64,000 bases of DNA, from NCBI GenBank assembly GCA_910585615.1, contig CAJUFO010000011.1, positions 18,478 through 82,477 of the forward strand, in the 5' to 3' direction. The notes under the pieces are model-generated. The model was given only the letters and a program-made list of their open reading frames with translations, had not been told where the DNA came from and did not search any database. The first letter of the stretch is position 1; every line of letters begins with the position of its first letter. Position numbers and translations under genes: made by a program. Positions 23,760 through 31,287 of the stretch are shown piece by piece. The DNA comes from an uncultured Acetatifactor sp. (lineage in GTDB: Bacteria; Bacillota; Clostridia; Lachnospirales; Lachnospiraceae).

Positions 23760-23927
23760 TCACATCATCTTCTTATATATCTTATCAGCCACCTTCTTTT
23801 GCACCTTAGGCATCGCCAAGGATACAACCGCACCAACCGCTATGCTTCCCACCAAACCAGCGATTGTCCTAACCACTCTGTTGCCTTTTGTAGGCTTATC
23901 TTCTTTATGTTTTCCGCTTTCCATCAT
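23760..23927 (-). CDS. 55-aa small protein with one hydrophobic segment
   Basis: A short gene: MMESGKHKEDKPTKGNRVVR, then a hydrophobic stretch (TIAGLVGSIAVGAVVSLAMP) and a basic end (KVQKKVADKIYKKMM). A ribosome binding site (AAAAAGGAGAAAA) precedes the two possible ATGs. It lies 31 bp before the GTPase and is probably cotranscribed. The charge pattern suits a membrane anchor or small regulator. Confidence 0.6.
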   Translation of the reverse strand: MMESGKHKEDKPTKGNRVVRTIAGLVGSIAVGAVVSLAMPKVQKKVADKIYKKMM

Positions 23928-24075
23928 TTTTCTCCTTTTTATTTATTTTTTTACAAGAGGTTTCACCTCATCAAAATTCTTGCTAATCACAACATTTTCT
24001 TACATTTTTTCATTAGTTATAATTAACAATATAAATTATACGTCTTTTATAAGTATTTTTCAACCCCTTTACTTC

Positions 24076-24093
24076 ATATAATCGAAATTATAT
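24076..24093. promoter_or_regulatory. Palindrome between divergent GTPase and XRE genes
   Basis: ATATAAT (24076-24082) and ATTATAT (24087-24093) flank CGAA. It sits 28 bp before the XRE start, in the shared intergenic region, and overlaps promoter-like AT-rich sequence. It is a plausible operator for the XRE repressor. Confidence 0.4.
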
Positions 24094-24120
24094 TAACGAT
24101 AAATATATGGAGGTGCTGCA

Positions 24121-24456
24121 ATGGAACATAAAAAATCTAATTTTGATGTCCTGCAAAAGATTACGGATGAGCGTCAAAAAAGAAACTGGAGCGAATACAC
24201 CTTAGCCAAAAATTCAAATATTGCTCAATCCACAATTTCTACTTGGTATCGGAAAAATATGATTCCGTCTGTTTCCTCTATAGAGCGTATATGTGAAGGC
24301 TTTGGCATTTCTTTGAGCCAGTTTTTTTCCGAGAGCCCACTGGAAATTGCCCTAACTGAAGAGCAACAGGAGGTATTCCAACTCTGGAAACGTTTGAATC
24401 AACAACAGCGATATGCTATATTACAGATGATTCACGCATTTCTCGACCATGCTTAA
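24121..24456 (+). CDS. XRE family HTH regulator
   Basis: 111 residues; GGAGGTGCTGCA precedes the ATG. The HTH covers about residues 10-65 (WSEYTLAKNSNIAQSTISTWYRKNMIPSVSSIERICEGFG), and a short helical tail (LTEEQQEVFQLWKRLNQQQR) may mediate dimerisation. It is the only rightward gene between the leftward blocks and lies divergent from the GTPase cluster. It probably represses that cluster or its own promoter. Confidence 0.9.
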   Translation: MEHKKSNFDVLQKITDERQKRNWSEYTLAKNSNIAQSTISTWYRKNMIPSVSSIERICEGFGISLSQFFSESPLEIALTEEQQEVFQLWKRLNQQQRYAILQMIHAFLDHA

Positions 24457-24708
24457 TTCCAGGTGTATTTTCTGTACATAACCCACAGCCCAATGTTACC
24501 AGTAGGAATCATAGAAATAGTATTTCCACTCTTTAACATAGTGCCAATGTCCCCATACTGGCACCACGCTAGTTTGGGCACAATATAAAACACATATCAT
24601 GCTGCCTCAAAGCTAGCAACCACATCACTCCTTGTGCCTGTTGCATGAATTCTACATTTTCTTCGCAGCGATAGCATGTACAATTTTTCTTGGTATAACA
24701 TTTCTCCG

Positions 24709-25854
24709 CTACTCCGGCAGGTTCGCATTCCGGTTTTTAATATATTCTATGGGATGATCCAGACACTCGATTTCTGACCGCTGTTTAATTGTAATAGGCG
24801 ATATCCCAAGAGCATTGAATCTGTTCATCATATTATAAAAACTCTTATACTTTTTCTCATAGCGTAGTCTCGCTTCCTCTAAGCCGCTTTTAGCCGTATC
24901 TCTAACTATCCTGCACATACGTTCTTTCGTCTTATCTTTATAACTGCTTTCTCTTATCATCTCTTCCGCTTTGGAGGCTTTCACAAAACACCCTGTCCCG
25001 AAGCACTCCCGCAACTGCTTATCCAAAAGCCTTTCGGAAATCTCAGCAGTTTTCATCAGATACTCTATTTCGCTTTCACAATCAGATTTTTTCTTCTCAT
25101 ATCGAACCTTATTGCGCTTTACCCTTAATTCCACCCGAACAATGCCTTCGGCCTCCGCGATATCTTCGGCTTTATATTTATCCTTTTCTCCCATCATCTG
25201 GCTCTGCTTGTCATAAACGGAGAATTCATAGGATCCGCAGTACACCGTAAATGAGTTCCGGGTCGGTATCCACCTTCCCTGCGTTTTGCTATATTCCTCT
25301 TTTCTGATGGTGGGATGAGGGCATAACCCTTTCCTGACAAGCCGCATATACTCTTCGACCTCATACTTCGACCTTAAACGGATATTTGCGCAATAGTCTA
25401 TCCTCTGGATATAAAAGCATTCCTTCGATATGCCATTGATATCTGTCATATCCAGAAAGTCCTGAATCCTGTCCAGGCTGTTCCTGACATCAGCCGCATC
25501 TGCGATGTAGACAAATGGATGCGAGTCCTTATGGAACATCATCCTTGGGTTCACTTTAATCTGCAGAAAATAAATCTTTCCTGAATTTTTTGATATGGTT
25601 CTTACTTTCACTGGGTTCAATCCATACGTTAAAAATCCGTCAAATATCAGCTCCTTTGTATCTGCCCATTCATTTCTATGCTTATGATACCGAAGCCCTT
25701 CTGCGTCACAATAGGCAATCAGCTTTTCTCTAATCGTTTTTGCCTCCCTGGGAGTAAGCCTTGTACAAAATGACATTGTATGCATAGAATATCTGCTGCT
25801 TACTGCTGCCGCATTTTTGATTTTATCCTGTTCCGTATTCTTTTGGTCCATCAT
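24709..25854 (-). CDS. Replication-initiator-like protein (rolling-circle Rep type)
   Basis: About 381 residues from the ATG pair near 25854; the frame runs to 25956. Conserved blocks are YCANIRLRSKYEVEEYMRL, RNSFTVYCGSYEFSVYDKQ and GIVRVELRVKRNKVRYEKK. They resemble the Rep proteins of small rolling-circle replicons and phages (RIDxCxNI, a central strand with YxxYDK, then an E.R core). I could not place the catalytic Tyr with certainty. If right, the element has its own replication initiator. A relaxase is an alternative. Confidence 0.6.
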   Translation of the reverse strand: MMDQKNTEQDKIKNAAAVSSRYSMHTMSFCTRLTPREAKTIREKLIAYCDAEGLRYHKHRNEWADTKELIFDGFLTYGLNPVKVRTISKNSGKIYFLQIKVNPRMMFHKDSHPFVYIADAADVRNSLDRIQDFLDMTDINGISKECFYIQRIDYCANIRLRSKYEVEEYMRLVRKGLCPHPTIRKEEYSKTQGRWIPTRNSFTVYCGSYEFSVYDKQSQMMGEKDKYKAEDIAEAEGIVRVELRVKRNKVRYEKKKSDCESEIEYLMKTAEISERLLDKQLRECFGTGCFVKASKAEEMIRESSYKDKTKERMCRIVRDTAKSGLEEARLRYEKKYKSFYNMMNRFNALGISPITIKQRSEIECLDHPIEYIKNRNANLPE

Positions 25855-26294
25855 GCCCGTCCATCTCCTCGTTTCTCTATCAGAAAAAGCTGTTCCTTCA
25901 TCTTTCCATTTTGGTCTTTGTCTGCAACATACATAGTTCCATAGGCCTCCTACCAATAGAATCCTGTTCGTCCTATAGAGCCATAAACCAGGCTGTCGCT
26001 TCGACAGCTCCAGATAGGTCCACTAGCTCCTTTTCATGTTCCCGATTAGCAGGAACCGCAATCATTAACCATTTTTAGCCGAAAAGTTCCTGAAGCCCAT
26101 ATAAACTCTGGCTTTCCGCCTTTCTTTCGTGTAACACATTTTTCTGCTTACTGATCCGCCAGCTTATTCCATTGTTTATAGCTGATATTTTTCAATAGCA
26201 TCCACCAGCATATTTATTTATCTTGTTCGGCATGAAATTATTTAATATCAATTTCTCTCCAAACACTGAAATAAAAAAGAAAGGAGCCACTGAT
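25855..26294. other. Non-coding region between Rep-like and HTH genes
   Basis: About 440 bp without a gene. It holds a perfect hairpin (GCTGTCG-CTT-CGACAGC, 25992-26008) and AT-rich stretches toward 26200. It lies directly upstream of the Rep-like gene, where a double-strand origin for rolling-circle replication, or its promoter, would be expected. No nick-site sequence was recognised. Confidence 0.4.
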
Positions 26295-26474
26295 ATGATG
26301 AATGAAGAACTCTTATTACTGGAAGACATCTGTCCTATCCTGCACATAGGGAAGACCACTGCGTACAGGCTTATACAGTCAGGCCAGCTGCCTGCACAGA
26401 AAATCGGCGGGAAATGGCAAATCAGGGCTGGTGACCTCAAAGATTATCTGGCCGGAAAGTTCCACCAGGATTAA
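26295..26474 (+). CDS. Excisionase-type HTH protein (first of three)
   Basis: 59 residues from ATG at 26295, chosen for AAGGAGCCACTGAT upstream; the frame extends to 26223. LLLLEDICPILHIGKTTAYRLI is a MerR/excisionase-type HTH and IGGKWQIRAGDLKDYL is the wing. It could be a second recombination directionality factor, or a regulator of the leftward operon. It is the first of three small HTH genes read rightward toward the tRNA. Confidence 0.75.
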   Translation: MMNEELLLLEDICPILHIGKTTAYRLIQSGQLPAQKIGGKWQIRAGDLKDYLAGKFHQD

Positions 26475-26577
26475 GCAGAAAAAGCGCTATCTGCAACCAC
26501 CAAGCGCAACCGGTATAAACCACCCAAAACCAATCAGGCCAACAATTTCATAAAAAACATAAGGAGGCGGAAAAGAG

Positions 26578-26760
26578 ATGCTGGAAGATTGCCCAGACCT
26601 ATTGACAAGAAAACAGGCACAGGAATTACTGCATATGGGAAAGAACCGGATATTAGGCCATATCCAATCCGGACGGCTGCGGGCCATGATACTTGACGGA
26701 CGGTATCTGATCAGAAAAGAGGATATGATCGATTTCATCAGCCGTCTGCCCTACCGATAG
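26578..26760 (+). CDS. Excisionase-type HTH protein (second of three)
   Basis: 60 residues; AAGGAGGCGG lies upstream. LLTRKQAQELLHMGKNRILG is the HTH and MILDGRYLIRKEDMIDFIS the wing, similar in type to the gene before it. The stop codon is followed immediately by the consensus promoter at 26764-26792. Confidence 0.72.
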   Translation: MLEDCPDLLTRKQAQELLHMGKNRILGHIQSGRLRAMILDGRYLIRKEDMIDFISRLPYR

Positions 26761-26763
26761 ATG

Positions 26764-26792
26764 TTGACAGTCCATAATCGTTCATATATAAT
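26764..26792 (+). promoter_or_regulatory. Consensus sigma-A promoter with palindromic operator
   Basis: TTGACA (26764-26769), a 17-bp spacer and TATAAT (26787-26792) match the consensus perfectly. A palindrome CGTTCATA-TATAAT-TATGAACG (26779-26800) covers the -10 box. The next start is ATG at 26812. A strong promoter plus overlapping operator suggests tight autorepression by the HTH protein that follows. Confidence 0.8.
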
Positions 26793-26811
26793 TATGAACG
26801 GGGTGGCGTAT

Positions 26812-27087
26812 ATGCAGTTTCATGAAGATTACGAGAAAAGAATCCAGGATTTAGAGAGAAGGGTCCATGTACTGGAAAGCATCATCAACGGAACCAGCAG
26901 AAATAAGCCAGGGAGAAAGCCGCTTCTGCCAGCAGACACAAAAGCTGAAATCATCCGTAAGCACAACGCCGGCAGCTCCTATTCCTGTCTGGCTGCAGAA
27001 TATGGAGTTTCCAAGACCACCATAAGCAACATAATCAATCCCAATAAAGGAAAATCCAGATTTACAATACCTGTGCAAAAGGGCTAA
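26812..27087 (+). CDS. Small coiled-coil/HTH DNA-binding protein
   Basis: 91 residues from ATG at 26812. The longer frame from 26761 is rejected because the consensus promoter lies inside it. The first 35 residues form a short coiled coil (EKRIQDLERRVHVLESIING) for dimerisation. KAEIIRKHNAGSSYSCLAAE followed by YGVSKTTISNII is an HTH of resolvase/transposase type. It is likely the repressor of its own promoter, and possibly a partner in excision. Confidence 0.7.
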   Translation: MQFHEDYEKRIQDLERRVHVLESIINGTSRNKPGRKPLLPADTKAEIIRKHNAGSSYSCLAAEYGVSKTTISNIINPNKGKSRFTIPVQKG

Positions 27088-27312
27088 GATTTCAATCAGG
27101 TACTTCCTAACGAATTCGCCTGTCCGCAGCCGATGCCCCCAGCAGCTGGGGAATCGCTTTATCCGTAACTATTTTTGCTTCGGCGTAAATGCCCTTTACT
27201 GTTCCATATCATTTTACCACCTTTAAAAATGGGCGCAAAAAGGCACCCCACATCAATCCCGAACCGAAAGTCCATGAAACCCTCGCAAATCCGGCTCTGA
27301 ATGTTATTTTGC

Positions 27313-27334
27313 AATAATCTATAAAATAATCTAT
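27313..27334. repeat. Paired direct repeat, candidate right arm-type site
   Basis: AATAATCTAT at 27313-27322 and 27325-27334 is the same word and 12-bp period as at 2295-2316. It lies 159 bp from the tRNA. It is probably bound by the integrase arm domain. Confidence 0.5.
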
Positions 27335-27458
27335 CCGTCAGGATTTCATAGGAGAAACCAGGAATATCTTCCTGGTTTCAATAACAGCATGACCTGTACC
27401 CCCATCTGCCTTATAGCACAGGAACCCCCGAAAACCCTTGATTTTGCTGCACAAAAAC

Positions 27459-27484
27459 ACCCCGGTGAATCTCTCCACCGGGGT
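27459..27484 (-). terminator. tRNA-Gln terminator supplied by the element
   Basis: ACCCCGGTG (27459-27467) pairs perfectly with CACCGGGGT (27476-27484), and the minus strand continues into a T-rich run (27452-27458). It replaces the original terminator displaced to 2156-2183, so tRNA transcription still ends cleanly after integration. Confidence 0.8.
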
Positions 27485-27492
27485 CTGTATAA

Positions 27493-27564
27493 CAGGGCTA
27501 CAAGGATTCGAACCTTGAAATGACGGAGTCAGAGTCCGTTGCCTTACCGTTTGGCGATAGCCCT
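27493..27564 (-). tRNA. tRNA-Gln(CTG), integration target
   Basis: A 72-nt cloverleaf read on the minus strand: acceptor AGGGCTA/TAGCCCT, anticodon arm ACGGA-CTCTGAC-TCCGT with anticodon CTG (Gln, codon CAG), T-arm CAAGG/CCTTG around TTCGAAT. The discriminator is G and CCA is not encoded. Its 3' 49 bases are duplicated at 2190-2238, and the element leaves the gene intact. Confidence 0.97.
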
Positions 27565-27741
27565 ATGTCTTATTACTTGGAATATTATACACGAAGTATT
27601 TCCAATTTGCAATACCCTAATTCAATTTTTTTCAAATTTTTGCTGCAAAACTTTTTGCTGCAAACTTTGCTGCAATTTCGCGGGAGTTTGACACCTGGCC
27701 ATCTTTAAATAACCCGCAAAGCCAGTAATGGCTTTATTTGT

Positions 27742-28700
27742 GTCGACCGGAAGGTACTGCAGGGAACTCTACAGGCATACTGCACGGTTGACGGCTGGGA
27801 TGAAATCGGTTGGCTTCAGAGCGATTTCAACGATATAATCAGCCGGATGCGCCGGATGATGGAAACGCAATACCTGACCGGCCAGCGCCTGAAGGAAAAT
27901 AAGCTGAAACTCCTGCAGGCACAAATCAATCCCCACTTCTTGTACAACACGATGGATCTCGTCATCTGGACTGCACAAAACCGGGATGCAAAGGAGGTCT
28001 GCGAGCTTGTAAAAAGCCTATCCCGCTATTATCGCATCAGTCTGAGCAGAGGGAAGGAGCTTATCCCTCTCTCACAGGATCTGGAGCACATTTCCCTTTA
28101 TGCCGGACTACAGAATCAAATACCCCGCTGCAAGCAACGGGGTATCAATCTTGCAACGCTGCAGAGCAGAAAGTGTCCTTCGGACACTTTGGCATTTGAC
28201 CCTCGCGGCATTCGCCAACTGGCCGTGCAAGCTCGGCCGCTTGACTCATCGCTCGCGGGAATAAACGCTTCGATGAAAAAATTCGCCTCTGCATCAACGC
28301 CCAGGACGGGCTTTCTCAGATTTCCATTTTAAAGCTGCTTTTGCAGCCGCTGGTGGAAAACTGTATTGTACATGGCTTTGCCAGCCGGGAGGAAACCATA
28401 GCTTTTACGCTTTGCCGGACAGATTCCTTTTTGACCATACAGCTGGCGGTCGACAGCGCCGGCATTTCCGCAGAAAAGCTCGCTCGCTTGCGGCTGTCTC
28501 TGGAGCTGGAGCAGGCTGACGATTCCTGCAGTGGGTATGGTCTGCATAATATTGCGGAACGCATCCGCCGCTATTACGGGGAAACGGCTTCCTTCCGGAT
28601 TGAATCGATTCCGGATGTCGAAACATACGTGTATATCAGCCTGCCGCTCCTTGCGTGCCCTTTCCACCCTCTTTTGGCTTCGCATAAGAAGTGCTGTTGA
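27742..28700 (+). pseudogene. YesM/LytS-type sensor histidine kinase, truncated and split
   Basis: The plus strand reads the HAMP end and His-kinase box (LKLLQAQINPHFLYNTMDLV with the phospho-acceptor His, then LSRYYRISLSRGKELIPLSQ), broken after LYAGLQNQ by a 146-bp insertion. Beyond it, two bases out of phase, the frame continues RFDEKIRLCINAQDG, LLLQPLVENCIVHGF and the G-box GYGLHNIAERI. The N-terminal sensor and TM part are missing. Such kinases pair with AraC-type response regulators, none of which is adjacent. Non-functional. Confidence 0.85.
28120..28265. repeat. 146-bp palindromic insertion in the kinase
   Basis: The insert is made of inverted repeats: ATACCCCG...CGGGGTAT (28120-28145) and AAAGTGTCC-TTC-GGACACTTT (28171-28191), then a GC-rich unit ending CTCGCGGGAATAAA. 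It has no coding capacity. It interrupts a recognisable gene at an exact point and so must be a small mobile or REP/MITE-like repeat. I recall similar ATACCCCGTTGCTTGCAGCG units as dispersed repeats in Lachnospiraceae, but cannot check. Confidence 0.7.
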
Positions 28701-28834
28701 CTTCACCTGGGCTGTGAGCTTTACGATGAGGCCCTGCGACGCCAGCTTCACCGCAGCCTCATAATAATCGGAAAGCGGCGGAGCCACGGCAGAGAATCCC
28801 CTCCCTCCCGGCCCCACCGCTGCCATGACCTCTC

Positions 28835-30946
28835 CTAGACCTCAAACGTCAACTCCCCATAAGAAGGCACCGGCCACACATCTTTGTCCACAATCATCTC
28901 CAGCCCATCGATGGGAGCCCGCAGCTCTTCCATGGCCGCCCTGACTACATCCTTATAAAAGAACGCCTGCTCTTTCACATCCTCCATGGCCGTAGCCTGG
29001 GCCGTGGCCTGAATCAGCCTCCCCAGTGCCTCCTGGGCCGCCGTCAGTTTCCCGTTCACCTCGCCCAGGAGCCCTGCCTGCACCGCAGGCTCCGCCCCGG
29101 CCTCCTTCACGGCCACCACGGTGTCCGCAAGCTGCCTGGTATACTTCACCACGGCAGGGATGTATTTCTTGCCGGCCATGTCAATCATGGTGTTGGCCTC
29201 GATGTTGATGGTCTTTGCATAGGTCTCGTAGATGATCTCCTCCCTGGACTCCAGCTCCACCTTGGTGAAGATGCCGAACTTCTCGAAGAGCTTCACCGCC
29301 TTGTCCGTGGTCAGGGTACAGGCCGCCTCCACCATGGACTTGATGTTGGGCAGGCCCCGCCTCTCGGCCTCCGCCACCCAGTCTTCGGAGTAGCCGTCGC
29401 CATTGAAGACGATTCTCTGGTGTGCCCCCATGTACTCCTTGATCAGGTCGTGCACCGCCAAATCGAAGTCCTCCGCCTGCTCCAGCCTGTCGGCCGCCTC
29501 GCAGAAAGCCTCCGCCACGATGGCGTTCAGGGTGGTGTTGGGGCTGGCGATGGAATCCGCGCTGCCTACCATGCGGAACTCGAACTTGTTCCCCGTGAAG
29601 GCAAAGGGCGATGTGCGGTTCCTGTCTGTGGCATCCTTCTCCAGGTCGGGCAGCGTGGACACGCCAGTCTCCAGCTTGCCGCCCTCCAGGCAATGGGCCG
29701 CCTCGCCGGTCTCCACCAATTGCTTCACCACATCCTCCAGCTGCTCCCCCAGGAAGATGGAGATGATGGCGGGAGGGGCCTCGTTTGCCCCCAGCCTGTG
29801 GTCGTTGCCCACATCCGCCGCGCTCTGGCGCAGGAGGTCCGCATGGGTGTCTACAGCCTTGATGACGCAGGCCAGCACCAGCAGGAACTGGATGTTCTCG
29901 TTGGGGGTCTCGCCGGGATCCAGCAGGTTCACCCCATTGTCCGTGCCCAGGGACCAGTTGTTGTGCTTGCCGGAGCCGTTCACTCCGGCGAAGGGCTTCT
30001 CGTGGAGCAGGCAGGTCAAGCCATGGCGGCCCGCCACCTTCTTCATGGTCTCCATAACTAACTGATTGTGGTCAACCGCGATGTTGGCCGTCTCATAGAC
30101 AGGAGCCAGCTCATGCTGGGCCGGGGCCACCTCGTTGTGCTGGGTCTTGGCCGTCACCCCCAGCTTCCACAGCTCCACGTTCAGGTCCTTCATATATGCG
30201 CCCACCCGCTCGCGGATGGTGCCGAAGTAATGGTCCTCCAGCTCCTGGCCCTTGGGCGCGGGAGCGCCGAACAGGGTGCGCCCGGCGAAGATGAGATCCT
30301 CCCGCTGAAGGTACTTTTCTCTGTCCACAAGAAAGTACTCCTGCTCCGGCCCTACGCTGGCCACTACCTTCGTGGCCCCTTCGTTGCCAAAGAGCCGCAC
30401 GATGCGCAGCGCCTGCTGGCTGATTGCCTCCATGGAGCGCAGCAGCGGGGTCTTCTTGTCCAGGGCCTCCCCGGTGTAGGAACAGAATGCCGTGGGGATG
30501 CAGAGGATGACTCCCGTGGCGTCCTCCTTCAGGAACGCCGGGGAGGTGATGTCCCAGGCCGTGTAGCCCCTGGCCTCGAACGTGGCCCGCAGGCCTCCTG
30601 AGGGGAAGGAGGAGGCGTCAGGCTCGCCCTTAATCAGCTCCTTGCCGGAGAACTCCATGATCATTTTGCCGTCCTCATCCGGGTGCGTCACGAAAGCGTC
30701 GTGCTTCTCCGCCGTGATGCCAGTAAGGGGCTGGAACCAGTGGGTGTAATGGGTGGCGCCGTTCTCCACGGCCCAGTCCTTCATGGCCTTGGCCACCACG
30801 TCCGCGGCCGCCAGGGACAGCTCGCCCCCCTGATCCATGATTTTTCTGACTTCTTTATAGACGCTCCTGGGCAGCCTTTCCTTCATCTTGCCAAAGGTGA
30901 ATACCTTGCTGGCGAAAATCTCTTCTACCTTCACTACTTCACACAT
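28835..30946 (-). CDS. glnN: Glutamine synthetase type III
   Basis: 703 residues from MCEVVKVEEIFASKVFTFGK at 30946 (AGAAGGGAGAAGGAAA upstream); a longer frame to 31147 has no support and would exceed the family length of about 700. GS-III blocks are present: THWFQPLTG, KHDAFV, FSGKELIKGEPDASSFPSGG, EQEYFLVDR, HNEVAPAQHE, GVNGSGKHNNWSLGTDNGV, NRTSPFAFTGNKFEFR. The enzyme joins ammonia to glutamate using ATP in the cytoplasm. It stands alone, with its own promoter-like region at 31112-31140. Confidence 0.97.
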   Translation of the reverse strand: MCEVVKVEEIFASKVFTFGKMKERLPRSVYKEVRKIMDQGGELSLAAADVVAKAMKDWAVENGATHYTHWFQPLTGITAEKHDAFVTHPDEDGKMIMEFSGKELIKGEPDASSFPSGGLRATFEARGYTAWDITSPAFLKEDATGVILCIPTAFCSYTGEALDKKTPLLRSMEAISQQALRIVRLFGNEGATKVVASVGPEQEYFLVDREKYLQREDLIFAGRTLFGAPAPKGQELEDHYFGTIRERVGAYMKDLNVELWKLGVTAKTQHNEVAPAQHELAPVYETANIAVDHNQLVMETMKKVAGRHGLTCLLHEKPFAGVNGSGKHNNWSLGTDNGVNLLDPGETPNENIQFLLVLACVIKAVDTHADLLRQSAADVGNDHRLGANEAPPAIISIFLGEQLEDVVKQLVETGEAAHCLEGGKLETGVSTLPDLEKDATDRNRTSPFAFTGNKFEFRMVGSADSIASPNTTLNAIVAEAFCEAADRLEQAEDFDLAVHDLIKEYMGAHQRIVFNGDGYSEDWVAEAERRGLPNIKSMVEAACTLTTDKAVKLFEKFGIFTKVELESREEIIYETYAKTINIEANTMIDMAGKKYIPAVVKYTRQLADTVVAVKEAGAEPAVQAGLLGEVNGKLTAAQEALGRLIQATAQATAMEDVKEQAFFYKDVVRAAMEELRAPIDGLEMIVDKDVWPVPSYGELTFEV

Positions 30947-31287
30947 TTTCCTTCTCCCTTCTCTCTCCCTGTCCTCCATCGGCCGCCTCCCGAGAATCCA
31001 CCACATAAAAAAAGTCCCAAAGTAACACCTTACCATGGAACCTCCTCGTTCATTGAATGCCGATGTGCGGAAACGGTGGCATACAGCCGCGCCAACGTTT
31101 CGTTTTCTATAAAATACCCTAATTTCCCCCAAAATGCAATACCCCAAAAATCATTTCTCGCTTTCCGCCAAATAAAAGCGTTTGTCCCTGCCAAAGGCAG
31201 GGCAGGTTGCATAGGGGCCCGGGAATCCCCGGCTATCCAGCCCCGGCGGAATGCACAAGGCCAGGGCCGCAAAGCGCGGAAGCCGTG
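30947..31287. other. glnN upstream region
   Basis: About 340 bp without a gene. A candidate minus-strand promoter has TTGCAT (31135-31140), a 17-bp spacer and TATTTT (31112-31117). A short GC hairpin (CCTGCC-AAA-GGCAGG, 31189-31203) lies after the trhP-like gene. No operator for a nitrogen regulator was recognised. Confidence 0.45.

Larger units (their letters stand above)
27088..27492. other. Right-end non-coding region of the element
   Basis: About 400 bp with no intact gene. A small minus-strand remnant reads GIYAEAKIVTDKAIPQLLGA (about 27120-27195). Positions 27222-27255 (AAAATGGGCGCAAAAA.GCACC) match 1-34 of the window almost exactly, so the window starts inside a related element end. 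The arm-type repeat and tRNA terminator follow. Confidence 0.55.
2190..27541. mobile_element. Integrated plasmid-like element in tRNA-Gln
   Basis: An element of about 25.3 kb is bounded by identical 49-bp repeats of the tRNA-Gln 3' end. It encodes a tyrosine integrase, an excisionase-like protein, a DUF927-like ATPase, ParM/ParR, SSB, Rad52-like annealing protein, YqaJ nuclease, DUF932, a Rep-like protein and several HTH regulators. No relaxase of a known conjugative family, no type IV secretion genes and no capsid or tail genes were recognised. It is best described as an integrative, plasmid-derived or mobilizable element. Some parts have decayed: the left cargo is fragmentary and parM has a stop codon. 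Confidence 0.85.

Noticed and set aside
26761..26811. Longer start for the third HTH gene
   Set aside because: The extra codons contain the consensus -35 and -10 boxes, so transcription starts downstream of them.
30947..31147. 67-residue N-terminal extension of glnN
   Set aside because: Glutamine synthetase III proteins are about 700 residues and begin at the MCEVVKVEEIF start, which has its own ribosome binding site.
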